Positions 7,941-17,090 of a stretch of 64,000 nucleotides of DNA are shown here, in pieces. The position numbers and the translations under genes are program-made. The DNA is taken from positions 186,001 to 250,000 of the forward strand of contig NZ_CP032543.1 in the NCBI RefSeq assembly GCF_003610995.1, in the 5' to 3' direction. The first letter of the stretch is position 1. Each line of letters opens with the position of its first letter. Source of the stretch: Streptomyces griseus subsp. griseus (GTDB lineage Bacteria > Actinomycetota > Actinomycetes > Streptomycetales > Streptomycetaceae). Under the pieces are notes generated by a model. The model ran no database searches and was not told the DNA's origin. It worked only from the letters and a program-made list of their open reading frames with translations.

Positions 7941-9440
7941 TCAGGCCAGCTTGTCCCGCAGCTCCCGCTTGAGGATCTTCCCGCTGGCGTTGCGCGGGAG
8001 CTCGTCCACGAAGACGACCCGCTTGGGCGCCTTGAAGTGGGCGAGCCGCTCGCGGGTGTGGTCGATCAGTTCGGTGTCGCTCGCCTCTCCGCGCAGGACC
8101 ACGACGGCGGTGACGCACTCGATCCAGCGCTCGTCGGGCAGGCCGATGACCGCCGTCTCGGCGACGGCGGGGTGGGTGTAGAGGGCGTCCTCCACCTGGC
8201 GGGAGGCGACCAGGACGCCACCGGAGTTGATGACGTCCTTCACCCGATCGACGACGGTGAAGTAGCCCTCGGCGTCGCGGACCGCGAGGTCGCCGGAGCG
8301 GAACCAGCCGTCGCGGAAGGCGTCCGCCGTCTCCTCGGGCTTGTCCCAGTAGCCGGTGCAGAGCTGGGGCGAGCGGTAGACCACCTCGCCCGGGGTGCCG
8401 TCCGGGACCTCGCGCCCCTCCTCGTCGACGACGCGGGCCTCCACGAAGAGGACGGGACGTCCGCAGGACTCCATCCGGCCCTCGTGCTCGTCGGGGCCGA
8501 GGACGGTGGCGAGGGGGCCGATCTCGCTCTGCCCGAAGCAGTTGTGGAACGCCAGCCGTGGCAGACGGGCGCGGAGGCGTTCCAGGACGGGTACGGGCAT
8601 GATCGACGCCCCGTAGTACGCCTTGCGGAGGGCGGAGAGGTCGCGGGTGGCGAAGTCCGGGTGGTTGGAGAGGCCGATCCAGACCGTGGGCGGGGCGAAC
8701 AGGCTGTCGGCCAGGCCCGCTTCGACCAGGTCGAAGATCCGGCCCGCGTCCGGCCCGTCCAGGATGGTGTTCTCCGCCCCGACCGCCAGATACGGCAGCA
8801 GGAACACATGCATCTGGGCGGAGTGGTAGAGCGGCAGCGAGTGCACGGGCCGGTCCCCCGCCGTCAGGCCGAGGGCGGTGATCGCGCTGACGTACTCGTG
8901 GACCAGGGCCCCGTGCGTCATCATCGCGCCCTTGGGGAGGGCGGTGGTCCCCGAGGTGTAGAGCAGCTGCACCAGGTCGCCGGAGCCGGGGGCACGCTCC
9001 GGGGTGAAGGGCCGCTCGGTTGCCAGGGCCTGGAGGAGTGAGCCGGGTGCCTCGCGCAGCGCGCGTACGGGACGGCCCGCGGGGATACGGTCGGCGAGGT
9101 CCGGGTCGGTGAGGACGAGGGCGGAGCCGGACTGGTCCAGGAGGTAGGCGAGGTCGTCGCCGGTGAGGTTCTGGTTGACGGGGACGTGGACGAGCCCGGC
9201 CCGGGCGCAGGCGAGGAAAGCGATCAGATAGACGTCGGAGTTGTGGGCGTACGAGGCCACCCGGTCGCCGGGGCGCAGCGCGTGTTCGCCGGTCAGGACG
9301 GCGGCCGCGGTGGAGACCGCCGCGTCGAGTGCCCCGTAGGTCCACGCCCGCTCGCCGTACCGCACGGCGGTCCGTTCCGGGGTGCGGCGGGCGCTGCGGG
9401 TGAGGACACCGTCGACTGTGCTGCTGCGTACACCGGTCAT
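7941..9440 (-). CDS. acyl-CoA ligase (AMP-forming, FadD-like)
   Basis: A 499-residue ANL-superfamily ligase that activates a carboxylic acid through an acyl-adenylate to an acyl-CoA thioester. Motifs are the P-loop YTSGTTALPKG, an A5-like region NCFGQSEIGP, the GDL motif in WFRSGDLAV, the hinge VDRVKDVINSGG and the C-terminal catalytic Lys in NASGKILKREL. Start ATG 9440 has AGGA 8 nt upstream; reading further back gives Arg/Ala-rich noise. It is divergent from the penicillin-acylase-type gene. Substrate chain length cannot be read from the sequence. Confidence 0.85.
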   Translation of the reverse strand: MTGVRSSTVDGVLTRSARRTPERTAVRYGERAWTYGALDAAVSTAAAVLTGEHALRPGDRVASYAHNSDVYLIAFLACARAGLVHVPVNQNLTGDDLAYLLDQSGSALVLTDPDLADRIPAGRPVRALREAPGSLLQALATERPFTPERAPGSGDLVQLLYTSGTTALPKGAMMTHGALVHEYVSAITALGLTAGDRPVHSLPLYHSAQMHVFLLPYLAVGAENTILDGPDAGRIFDLVEAGLADSLFAPPTVWIGLSNHPDFATRDLSALRKAYYGASIMPVPVLERLRARLPRLAFHNCFGQSEIGPLATVLGPDEHEGRMESCGRPVLFVEARVVDEEGREVPDGTPGEVVYRSPQLCTGYWDKPEETADAFRDGWFRSGDLAVRDAEGYFTVVDRVKDVINSGGVLVASRQVEDALYTHPAVAETAVIGLPDERWIECVTAVVVLRGEASDTELIDHTRERLAHFKAPKRVVFVDELPRNASGKILKRELRDKLA

Positions 9441-9625
9441 GACGTGATCCTGTGCGGCCGGGTCCCGGCGGGTCAAGGGTCCGGTGAGGGGTGGCGGGGC
9501 CGCGGGGCGGCTGGATACCGACCAGCCGGTTGACAGATCCTGGAGCGCCCTGGCTGAGTGGCGCGTGGCTGCCCGGCGGGCTCGGGCAACCTCCTTGGCC
9601 ACCCGCCTTGTTGGGAGGAACACCC

Positions 9626-12049
9626 TTGACCTTCCGTAACCGTCTCAGACTGTTCGCGGTCTCCGGTCTCGCCCTGTTCACCGTGTCGGCGTCGCTGCCG
9701 CCGGCCGCCGCCTCCGGCTCACCGGAGGCCCGGCATCCGTCGGGCGGCGGGCTCTCCGCCACCATCCGCTACACGGAGTACGGCATTCCGCACATCGTGG
9801 CGAAGGACTACGCGAACCTCGGCTTCGGCACCGGCTGGGCACAGGCCGCCGACCAGGTGTGCACGCTGGCCGACGGGTTCGTCACGGTACGCGGCGAGCG
9901 GTCCCGGTTCTTCGGGCCGGACGCGGCGCCGGACGGTTCGCTCTCCTCGGCGGCGAAGAACCTCTCCAGCGACCTCTACTTCCGGGGCGTCCAGGACAGC
10001 GGGACGGTGGAGAAGCTGCTGAAGGTGCCCGCCCCGGCGGGTCCGAGCCGGGACGCCAAGGAGTCGATGCGCGGGTTCGCCGCCGGGTACAACGCCTGGC
10101 TCAGGCAGAACCGATCCCGCATCACCGACCCCGCCTGCCGGGGCGCCGCCTGGGTGCGGCCGGTCACCACGCTGGAGGTGGCGGTACGGGGCTTCGCCCT
10201 GGCCGTGCTCGGCGGGCAGGGGCGCGGCATCGACGGCATCACCGCCGCCCAGCCGCCGACAGCCGCACCGCCCGCCGCCGGGGTCACCCCGAAGGAGGCG
10301 GCGGCCGCGGCCCAGCGGCTCCTGTCGGCGGAGAACGCCGACATGGGCTCCAACGCGGTCGCCTTCCGGGGGTCCACGACGGCGAACGGGCGCGGGCTGC
10401 TCCTCGGCAACCCGCATTATCCGTGGGACGGCGGCCGCCGCTTCTGGCAGTCGCAGCAGACGATCCCCGGCGAGCTGAACGTGGCGGGCGGCTCACTGCT
10501 CGGGTCGACGACCGTCTCGATCGGGCACAACGCGGACGTGGCGTGGAGCCACACGGTGGCCACCGGTGTCCCGGTGAACCTGCATCAGCTGACCCTGGAC
10601 CCGGCCGACCCCACGGTCCATCTGGTGGACGGCAAGCCCGAGCGGATGACACGGCGCACGGTGACCGTGCCGGTGAAGGGCGCCGCCCCGGTCACCCGGA
10701 CCCAGTGGTGGACCCGGTACGGCCCGGTCGTCACCTCGTTCGGCGCGACGCTCCCGCTGCCCTGGACGGCGACCACCGCGTACGCGCTGAACGACCCGAA
10801 CGCGACGAACCTGCGCAGCGCCGACACCTCGCTCGGCTTCAGCAAGGCACGCTCCACCACCGGGATCCAGCGGGCGCTGAACCGTTCCCAGGGGCTGCCC
10901 TGGGTGAACACGGTCGCCGCCGACCGGTCGGGGAACTCCTTCTTCTCCCAGTCCCAGGTGCTGCCGAGGATCACGGACGAGCTGGCGGCACGCTGTTCGA
11001 CCCCGCTGGGCCAGGCCACCTATCCGTCCGCCGGGCTCGCGGTGCTGGACGGGTCGACGTCGGCGTGCGCGCTCGGGAGCGACCGGGACGCGGTGCAGCC
11101 GGGGATCTTCGGGCCCGGCCGGATGCCGACGCTGAAGAACGCCCCGTACGCCGAGAACTCCAACGACAGCGCCTGGCTGACCAACGCCGGGAGGCCGCTG
11201 ACCGGCTACGAGCGGGTCTTCGGCACCATCGCCACCCAGCGGTCGATCCGGACCCGGGGCGCGATCGAGGATGTCGCGGCGATGGCGGAGCGCGGGCGGC
11301 TGCGCGTCGGCGACCTGGAGCGCCAGCAGTTCGCGAACCGGGCGCCGGCCGGGGATCTGGTCGCGGCGGATGTGGCGAAGTGGTGTGCCGCCCTGCCCGG
11401 TGGTACGGCCGTCGGCGGTGACGGTGCGGCGGTCGATGTGTCGGCGGCCTGCCCGGTGCTGCGGCGGTGGGACCGGAGCGTGGACAGCGAGAGCCGGGGG
11501 GCGCTCCTCTTCGACCGGTTCTGGCGCAGGGCGACGGCCGGGGTGCCGGTGGCAGAGCTGTGGACGGTGCCGTTCGACGCGGCCGATCCGGTACGTACGC
11601 CGCGCGGCCTCGACACCGCCGCGCCCGGCCTGGGCAGGGCCCTGGCCGACACGGTGGCGGAGCTGCGGGCGGCGGGTATCGCGCTGGACGCGCCCCTGGG
11701 CAGGCACCAGTTCGTCGTACGGAACGGGAAGCGCGTCCCGGTCGGCGGCGGCACGGAGTCGCTCGGCGTCTGGAACAAGATCGAGCCGGTGTGGACCCCG
11801 GCGGCGGGCGGCTACACCGAGGTGTCGGCCGGGTCCAGCTACATCCAGGCCGTCGGCTGGGACGACACCCGCTGCCCGGTGGCGCGGACGCTGCTCACGT
11901 ACTCCCAGTCCTCGAACCCCGGCTCACCGCATCACAGCGACCAGACCCGGCTGTTCTCGGGTGAGCGGTGGGTGACGTCCCGGTTCTGCGAGAAGGACAT
12001 CGCGCGCTCGCCGCAGCTGAGGGTGGTGCGGGTGCACGAGCGGCGGTAG
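9626..12049 (+). CDS. penicillin acylase / AHL acylase-type Ntn hydrolase
   Basis: An 807-residue secreted precursor of the penicillin-amidase S45 family, closest in layout to aculeacin A acylase, AhlM and penicillin V acylases of actinomycetes. It has a signal peptide (RLFAVSGLALFTVSA), an alpha-subunit region, and the autoproteolytic junction MG-SNAVAF. Ser242 there would become the N-terminal nucleophile of the beta subunit. A conserved NPHYPWDGGRRFW block follows. The mature heterodimer would hydrolyse amide-linked acyl chains of beta-lactams, N-acyl-homoserine lactones or lipopeptides outside the cell. TTG 9626 is chosen because GGGAGGAA lies just upstream and the resulting protein begins with a clean signal peptide. 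Confidence 0.87.
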   Translation: MTFRNRLRLFAVSGLALFTVSASLPPAAASGSPEARHPSGGGLSATIRYTEYGIPHIVAKDYANLGFGTGWAQAADQVCTLADGFVTVRGERSRFFGPDAAPDGSLSSAAKNLSSDLYFRGVQDSGTVEKLLKVPAPAGPSRDAKESMRGFAAGYNAWLRQNRSRITDPACRGAAWVRPVTTLEVAVRGFALAVLGGQGRGIDGITAAQPPTAAPPAAGVTPKEAAAAAQRLLSAENADMGSNAVAFRGSTTANGRGLLLGNPHYPWDGGRRFWQSQQTIPGELNVAGGSLLGSTTVSIGHNADVAWSHTVATGVPVNLHQLTLDPADPTVHLVDGKPERMTRRTVTVPVKGAAPVTRTQWWTRYGPVVTSFGATLPLPWTATTAYALNDPNATNLRSADTSLGFSKARSTTGIQRALNRSQGLPWVNTVAADRSGNSFFSQSQVLPRITDELAARCSTPLGQATYPSAGLAVLDGSTSACALGSDRDAVQPGIFGPGRMPTLKNAPYAENSNDSAWLTNAGRPLTGYERVFGTIATQRSIRTRGAIEDVAAMAERGRLRVGDLERQQFANRAPAGDLVAADVAKWCAALPGGTAVGGDGAAVDVSAACPVLRRWDRSVDSESRGALLFDRFWRRATAGVPVAELWTVPFDAADPVRTPRGLDTAAPGLGRALADTVAELRAAGIALDAPLGRHQFVVRNGKRVPVGGGTESLGVWNKIEPVWTPAAGGYTEVSAGSSYIQAVGWDDTRCPVARTLLTYSQSSNPGSPHHSDQTRLFSGERWVTSRFCEKDIARSPQLRVVRVHERR

Positions 12050-12059
12050 GAGAGGGCGA

Positions 12060-12096
12060 GCCGGGTCCGCGAGGGGGTGTCGCTCGCGGACCCGGC
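12060..12096. terminator. bidirectional terminator
   Basis: A perfect 13-bp stem, CCGGGTCCGCGAG (12061-12073) with its complement (12083-12095), around a 9-nt loop. It fills the 50-bp gap between the convergent acylase and acyl-CoA ligase genes. Confidence 0.8.
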
Positions 12097-12099
12097 GCT

Positions 12100-13650
12100 C
12101 TACAGGGGCCGCTGGTGCCCCTCCCAGTAGGGTTCCCGCAGCCGCCGTTTGTAGAGCTTGCCGTTGGGGTCGCGGGGCATCGCGGCGATGAAGTCGACGG
12201 AGCGGGGCCGTTTGTACCCGGCGAGGCGCGCCTCGCAGTGGGCGAGGATCTCGGCGGCGAGCGCGTCCCCCGCCTCGTATCCCCCGGCCGGCTCCACGAC
12301 GGCCTTGACCTCCTCGCCCCGGTCCGCGTGCGGGATGCCGAAGGCGGCGGCGTCCGCGACGGCGGGGTGGGTGAGCAGCGCGGACTCGATCTCAGCGGGG
12401 TAGATGTTCACGCCACCGGCGATGATCATGTCGATCTTCCGGTCGCGGAGGAAGAGGTAGCCGTCCGCGTCCAGGAGACCGAGGTCTCCGACGGTGAAGA
12501 AGTCGCCGACGCGGTTCTTGCGGGTCTTGCTCTCGTCCTTGTGGTAGCTGAAGCCGCCGGTGCTCATCTTCATGTAGACCGTGCCGAGTTGACCCGCCGG
12601 CAGCCGGTTGCCGTCGTCGTCGAGGACGGCGAGTTCGCTGATCGGCCAAGCCTTGCCGACGGTGCCGGGCCTCTTCAGCCAGTCCTCGGCGGTGGCGAAG
12701 GCGCCGCCGCCCTCACTGGCCGCGTAATACTCCTCGACACAGCTCCCCCACCAGTCGATCATGGCGCGTTTCACATGGTCGGGGCAGGGCGCGGCTCCGT
12801 GGATCGCGTGGCGCATGGAGGAGACGTCGTACCGCTGCTTCACCTCGTCGGGCAGCGCGAGGAGCCGGTGGAACTGGGTCGGGACCATGTGCGTGTGGGT
12901 GCAGCGGTGGGTGTCGACGAGCCGCAGCATCTCCTCCGGGGCCCAGCCGTCCATCAGGACCAGCGGGTGGCCGATGTGCAGGGCCGCGCTCGCGAACTGG
13001 AGTACGGCGGTGTGGTAGAGCGGCGAGCAGACCAGGTGGACGTTGTCGTCGAACGGGCGGATGCCGAAGATTCCGAGGAAGCCGCCGAGGTACGTCTCCT
13101 CCGGGAGCTTGCCGGGCAGGGGCCGGCGGATGCCGCGCGGGCGGCCGGTGGTGCCCGAGGTGTAGTTCATGACCCAGCCGAGGGTGCGGTTCTCGGGCGG
13201 GGTGGCGGGGTGGCCGTCGAGCAGTTCGGCGTAGGGGCGGCAGCCGGGGACGGTGCCGACGGCGTAGCGGTGGCTCGCGGGGAGCCCGGCCTCGTCGGCG
13301 GCGGCCGTCGCGGCGGCCGCGAAGCGTTCATGGGTGATGAGGACGCGGGCGCCCGAGTCGGAGACGATCCAGGCGATCTCGGGGCCGACGAGGTGGTGGT
13401 TGACCGGCACCAGGTAGAAGCCGGCCTGGGAGGCGGCGAGGTGGGCGGTGAGCAGCTCGGTGCCGTTGGGCAGGACGACGGCGAACGCGTCGCCCTCGTT
13501 CATCCCGGCCGCGCGCAGCCCGTGGACCATGCGGTTGACGTCGGCGTGGAGGCGCCCCGCGCTCCACTCCTCGCCGCCGGGCGCGACGAGGACGGTCCGG
13601 TCGGGATCGGCGGCGGCCTGGGCCCAGAAGCCGTTGGGCGGCTGGTTCAC
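12100..13650 (-). CDS. acyl-CoA synthetase (AMP-forming)
   Basis: A 516-residue ANL ligase, a second one distinct from the 8-kb gene. Motifs are MNYTSGTTGRPRG, EYYAASEGGG (A5-like), FFTVGDLGLLD, LRDRKIDMIIAGGVNIYP and the catalytic Lys in RDPNGKLYKRRL. Start GTG 13650 overlaps the stop of the upstream nitronate monooxygenase gene (GTGA) and has AAGGAG 6 nt before it, so the two are translationally coupled. Proteins of this shape activate fatty, steroid-side-chain or aromatic acids. Pairing with a flavin oxidoreductase suggests a dedicated acyl or nitro-compound degradation step, but the substrate is inference only. Confidence 0.85.
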   Translation of the reverse strand: MNQPPNGFWAQAAADPDRTVLVAPGGEEWSAGRLHADVNRMVHGLRAAGMNEGDAFAVVLPNGTELLTAHLAASQAGFYLVPVNHHLVGPEIAWIVSDSGARVLITHERFAAAATAAADEAGLPASHRYAVGTVPGCRPYAELLDGHPATPPENRTLGWVMNYTSGTTGRPRGIRRPLPGKLPEETYLGGFLGIFGIRPFDDNVHLVCSPLYHTAVLQFASAALHIGHPLVLMDGWAPEEMLRLVDTHRCTHTHMVPTQFHRLLALPDEVKQRYDVSSMRHAIHGAAPCPDHVKRAMIDWWGSCVEEYYAASEGGGAFATAEDWLKRPGTVGKAWPISELAVLDDDGNRLPAGQLGTVYMKMSTGGFSYHKDESKTRKNRVGDFFTVGDLGLLDADGYLFLRDRKIDMIIAGGVNIYPAEIESALLTHPAVADAAAFGIPHADRGEEVKAVVEPAGGYEAGDALAAEILAHCEARLAGYKRPRSVDFIAAMPRDPNGKLYKRRLREPYWEGHQRPL

Positions 13651-14756
13651 GTGGCGCTCCTTCCGGCGATGCGGTTGATGCGGGTGACGGCCCGTTCGAA
13701 GCCGCGCGTCAGGTCGTCGACGACCGCCTGGACGCTGCGTTCGCTGGTCATCCGGCCGACGATCTGCCCGACGGGGGTGCCGAGCAACTCCCCGACCTCG
13801 TACTTCTGGATCCGGGAGACGGCTTCGGCGACCAGCAGCCCTTGGAGCGGCATGGGCAGGGTGCCGGGTCCGTCCGGGTCGTCCCAGGCGTCCGTCCACG
13901 CGGTACGGAGCTGGCGTGCGGGTTTCCCGGTGAGGGCGCGGGAGCGGACGGTGTCGCCGGAGCCCGCGGTGAGGAGTTTGCGGGTGAGGGCCGCCGAGTG
14001 CAGGTCGGCCTCCTCGGTGGTGAGCCAGAGGGAGCCGAGCCAGACGCCCTGGGCGCCGAGGGCGAGGCCGGCGGCGGCCTGTTCGCCGCTGCCGATGCCT
14101 CCGGCGGCCAGGACGGGCAGCGGGGCTACGGCCTCGACGACTTCGGGGACGAGCACCATGGAGCCGATCTCGCCGGTGTGGCCGCCCGCCTCGTACCCCT
14201 GGGCGACGACGACGTCGATACCCGCCGCCGCGTGCCGGCGGGCGTGTCCGGCGCTTCCGGCGAGGGCGGCGACGAGGACGCCGTGGGCGTGGGCGCGGTC
14301 GATGACGTCGGCGGGCGGGGAGCCGAGTGCGTTGGCGAGGAGCTTGATCGGATGGTCGAAGGCCACGTCGAGCTGGCTGCGGGCGACCTCCTCCATCCAG
14401 CCGGTGATGCGCCAGCCGGACGCCTCCCCCTCGGCGAGTTCGGGCACCCCGTAGCGGGTGAGGAGTTCCTGGACGAACCCCCGGTGCGCGTCCGGGATCA
14501 TCGCCTCGACCTCGGCCTCGGTGACCCCTTCCACCTTCTTGGCCGGCATGACGACATCGAGGCCGTACGGCCTGCCGCCGGCGAGCTGGTCCAGCCGGTC
14601 GAGGTCGCGGGCCAGCTCCCGCGGGTCGGTGTAGCGGACCGCGCCGAGCACGCCGAACCCGCCGGCTCTGCTGATGGCCGCGGCGACGGCGGGGAACGGC
14701 GTGAAGCCGAAGATGGCGTGTTCGATGCCCAGTTCTCTGCTCAGCTCCGTCTCCAT
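13647..14756 (-). CDS. nitronate monooxygenase family flavoprotein
   Basis: A 369-residue FMN-dependent TIM-barrel protein of the 2-nitropropane dioxygenase/nitronate monooxygenase family. Family signs are GFGVLGAVRYTD near the N-terminus, the phosphate-binding VAQGYEAGGHTGEIG region with the active-site-type His, PVLAAGGIGSGEQAAAGLALGAQGVWLGS, and a C-terminal helical segment. It would oxidise alkyl nitronates or, in this subgroup, act as an enoyl/quinone-type oxidoreductase. It is the first gene of a two-gene operon with the acyl-CoA synthetase. Start ATG 14756 has only a weak ribosome site. The 14800-14816 repeat lies in its promoter. Confidence 0.82.
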   Translation of the reverse strand: METELSRELGIEHAIFGFTPFPAVAAAISRAGGFGVLGAVRYTDPRELARDLDRLDQLAGGRPYGLDVVMPAKKVEGVTEAEVEAMIPDAHRGFVQELLTRYGVPELAEGEASGWRITGWMEEVARSQLDVAFDHPIKLLANALGSPPADVIDRAHAHGVLVAALAGSAGHARRHAAAGIDVVVAQGYEAGGHTGEIGSMVLVPEVVEAVAPLPVLAAGGIGSGEQAAAGLALGAQGVWLGSLWLTTEEADLHSAALTRKLLTAGSGDTVRSRALTGKPARQLRTAWTDAWDDPDGPGTLPMPLQGLLVAEAVSRIQKYEVGELLGTPVGQIVGRMTSERSVQAVVDDLTRGFERAVTRINRIAGRSAT

Positions 14757-14799
14757 GGGCGGCAGGATGCCGCAGCCGGACGGACGAGGGAAGAGCTTT

Positions 14800-14816
14800 T
14801 CTGATGCAGTGTCAGA
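14800..14816. promoter_or_regulatory. inverted repeat upstream of nitronate monooxygenase operon
   Basis: TCTGA and TCAGA half-sites are separated by 7 bp, 43 bp upstream of the ATG at 14756, in the AT-richest part of this divergent intergenic region. The geometry suits a dimeric TetR-type repressor of acyl-CoA metabolism. The regulator is unknown and the site could be fortuitous. Confidence 0.35.
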
Positions 14817-14977
14817 TTCTTTGCGGGCCCGGAGGCGTACGGGACGGCGGGGGCGACAGTAATCTCTGCGGCGGCAGGAACTTTCACTGCTCGGCGGAAT
14901 TTCGGAAGTTACTTTCGCGCCGGAGCGTTCGCGGGCTCAGCCCTCGGGGCGGCTCCGGGCACGGGAAGGGGTTGCGG

Positions 14978-16879
14978 ATGACCGGGTACGCGGCGGAGAA
15001 CGGGGACACGGCGGCAGGCGGGCTTCCGCGAGGCACCGGGAGCGGCATCGGCCGGCGGAGGCTGGGCGGCGGGATACTGGCGCTGGGCGGCGCGCTCGCC
15101 CTGGCGCCGATCCCGCTGGCCGGGGCGGCCGAACGGGGCGCGCCGGGTACGGGCCCGGTGGCGGCGGACACGGGAGCGAGCATGGGATCAGGGGCGCACC
15201 GGCCCGAGCGCCGGCCCACGCTGCGGCGGGGCAGCGCGGCCCGCGCGGGGCTGCTCCAGGGGCCGCTGGACCAGCTGGTCCGGGAGGCGGAGGCCTACCT
15301 CGCCGACTCCCCCAACCACCCCTGGTACGCGGGGGCGGTGCTGCTGGCCGGGCGGGGCGGCACGGTGGCGCTGCACCGGCCGATCGGCAAGGCGGTGCGG
15401 TACGCGGCGTACGACGAGGCGACGGACACCGGGGTGGAGTTCCCGGCGGAGCAGCAGATCGCGATGGCCGAGGACACCGTCTTCGACCTGGCCTCGATCT
15501 CCAAGCTGTTCACCTCGATCCTGGCCGTGCAGCGGATCGAGCGCGGCGCGCTGGAGCTGGAGGCCACCGTGGCCTCGTACCTCCCGGAGTTCGCGGGCGG
15601 CGGCAAGCAGGACATCACCGTCCGTCAGCTGCTCACGCACACCTCCGGCTTCCGGGCCTGGATCCCGCTCCACCAGGAGCCGACCCGGGAGGGGAAGCTC
15701 CGGATGCTCTGGGACGAGGTCCCGGCGAGCGCCCCCGGCAGCGCCTACCTCTACTCCGACCTCAACCTGATCTCGCTGCAACTGATCCTGGAGCGGATCA
15801 CCGGCCGCACGCTGGATGTCCTGCTCCACGACGAGATCACCGCTCCGCTCGGGATGCACCGCACGCGCTACAACCCGCCCGCCTCCTGGAAGCCGAAAAT
15901 CGCGGCCACCGAGGACGCCCGGCCGCCGTGGTCCGGTCTGGACCGCGGCCTGGTCTGGGGCGAGGTGCACGACGAGAACGCCTACAGCTTCGACGGGGTG
16001 GCCGGCCACGCCGGGGTGTTCTCCTGCGCCTGGGACCTGGCGGTCCTGGCCCGCGCCCTCCTCAACGGCGGCGTCTACGGCCACTCCCGCATCCTCTCCG
16101 AGGACTCCGTCGACCTCCTCTTCACCGACTTCAACACCGCGTTCCCGGGCGATGAACACGGCCTCGGCTTCGAGCTCTACCAGCACTGGTACATGGGCGC
16201 GATGGCCACCCCGCGTACGGCGGGCCACACCGGGTTCACCGGGACCAGCCTGGTACTCGACCCGTCGACCGACACGTTCCTGATCGTGCTGGGGAACTCG
16301 GTCCATCCCGTACGGAGCTGGCGCTCGGGCAGCGCGCCCCGGGTGGCGACGGCCAACCAGCTGGCCCGGGCGGTGCCGGTCCGGCCGGAGCGGGGACGTA
16401 CGGCCTGGTTCTCCGGGATGGCGAGCGCGTCGACGGCCACGCTCACCCTGCCCGTACTGCGCCTGGCCTCCGCACGCTCCCGGCTGGAGTGCGCCCTGTG
16501 GTGGGACACCGAACCCGGCGCCGACCGGCTGGCACTGGAGGCGTCGGTGGGCGGGGAGTGGCAGCCGGTGCCGTTCACCACCGTGGCCCAGGGCCCCGGC
16601 CACCCCCGCCCGGGCCCGGGCCCGCGACGGCACCCGGAGGGGTGGGTCTCCGGCTGGTCGGGGCGGGTGTGGCACCGGCTGGAGGCGGACCTGTCGGCCT
16701 GGCGCGGCAAGGGCGTCCAGCTGCGGTGGCGCTACACCACGGACCAGCTGTACGTGGGGCGAGGCGCGTACGTGGACTCCCTGCGGGTACGGGACGGCGC
16801 CGCCACGGTCTTCGACTCCGGCCGGCCCCGGGACGCGGGGCGGATCGGGGCGGTGGGCTGGGTGCTGTCGGCCGACTGA
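14978..16879 (+). CDS. secreted serine hydrolase, beta-lactamase (class C) fold, with C-terminal domain
   Basis: A 633-residue exported protein. The N-terminus carries a twin-arginine-like signal (GRRRLGGGILALGGALALA). The PF00144 serine hydrolase domain (about 110-465) shows the SxxK motif SISK (Ser173/Lys176), a YSD tyrosine motif (AYLYSDLN) and the third motif HTG (GHTGFTG). The last 170 residues form a separate beta-rich domain with a conserved Trp/Arg-rich stretch (GWSGRVWHRLEADLSAW), perhaps for binding a polymer or the cell surface. Activity could be DD-peptidase-, esterase- or beta-lactamase-like; true class C enzymes lack such a tail. Start ATG 14978 follows GGGAAGGGG. Confidence 0.82.
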   Translation: MTGYAAENGDTAAGGLPRGTGSGIGRRRLGGGILALGGALALAPIPLAGAAERGAPGTGPVAADTGASMGSGAHRPERRPTLRRGSAARAGLLQGPLDQLVREAEAYLADSPNHPWYAGAVLLAGRGGTVALHRPIGKAVRYAAYDEATDTGVEFPAEQQIAMAEDTVFDLASISKLFTSILAVQRIERGALELEATVASYLPEFAGGGKQDITVRQLLTHTSGFRAWIPLHQEPTREGKLRMLWDEVPASAPGSAYLYSDLNLISLQLILERITGRTLDVLLHDEITAPLGMHRTRYNPPASWKPKIAATEDARPPWSGLDRGLVWGEVHDENAYSFDGVAGHAGVFSCAWDLAVLARALLNGGVYGHSRILSEDSVDLLFTDFNTAFPGDEHGLGFELYQHWYMGAMATPRTAGHTGFTGTSLVLDPSTDTFLIVLGNSVHPVRSWRSGSAPRVATANQLARAVPVRPERGRTAWFSGMASASTATLTLPVLRLASARSRLECALWWDTEPGADRLALEASVGGEWQPVPFTTVAQGPGHPRPGPGPRRHPEGWVSGWSGRVWHRLEADLSAWRGKGVQLRWRYTTDQLYVGRGAYVDSLRVRDGAATVFDSGRPRDAGRIGAVGWVLSAD

Positions 16880-16903
16880 GCGGCGGGGCGCGTGGTGAGC
16901 CCC

Positions 16904-16949
16904 CACGCTCCGGGCGCGGCCGTCATAATGGCGTCGCGCCCGGAGCGTG
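16904..16949 (+). terminator. long perfect hairpin after serine hydrolase
   Basis: Arms of 15 bp (16904-16918 with 16935-16949, CACGCTCCGGGCGCG and complement) are perfect. They enclose a 16-nt loop containing CATAATGG. It starts 25 bp after the hydrolase stop and is most simply a terminator, although no T-tract follows. Confidence 0.65.
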
Positions 16950-17039
16950 ACGATGTCACCACCCGTTCATTGGGGGGCTGTTGGCTGACACGGGCCGCGC
17001 ACAGACCACTCCCCTCGGGCGACTCCAGGAGGCACCCCC

Positions 17040-17090
17040 ATGAGCAGTGTCCGGCGCACCACCCCGTCCTGCCCGGCGCTCTCCCGGTGA
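17040..17090 (+). CDS. 16-residue leader ORF coupled to SGNH hydrolase
   Basis: ATG 17040 has the best ribosome-binding site in the neighbourhood (CCAGGAGG, 7 nt upstream). It opens a frame of only 16 codons (MSSVRRTTPSCPALSR) whose TGA overlaps the GTG start of the next gene as GTGA. The arrangement suggests the downstream enzyme is translated by coupling or reinitiation from this leader. The alternative is that one base is miscalled and this is the true N-terminus of the hydrolase. Its twin Arg would suit a signal peptide, but the downstream frame already has one. Confidence 0.45.
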   Translation: MSSVRRTTPSCPALSR

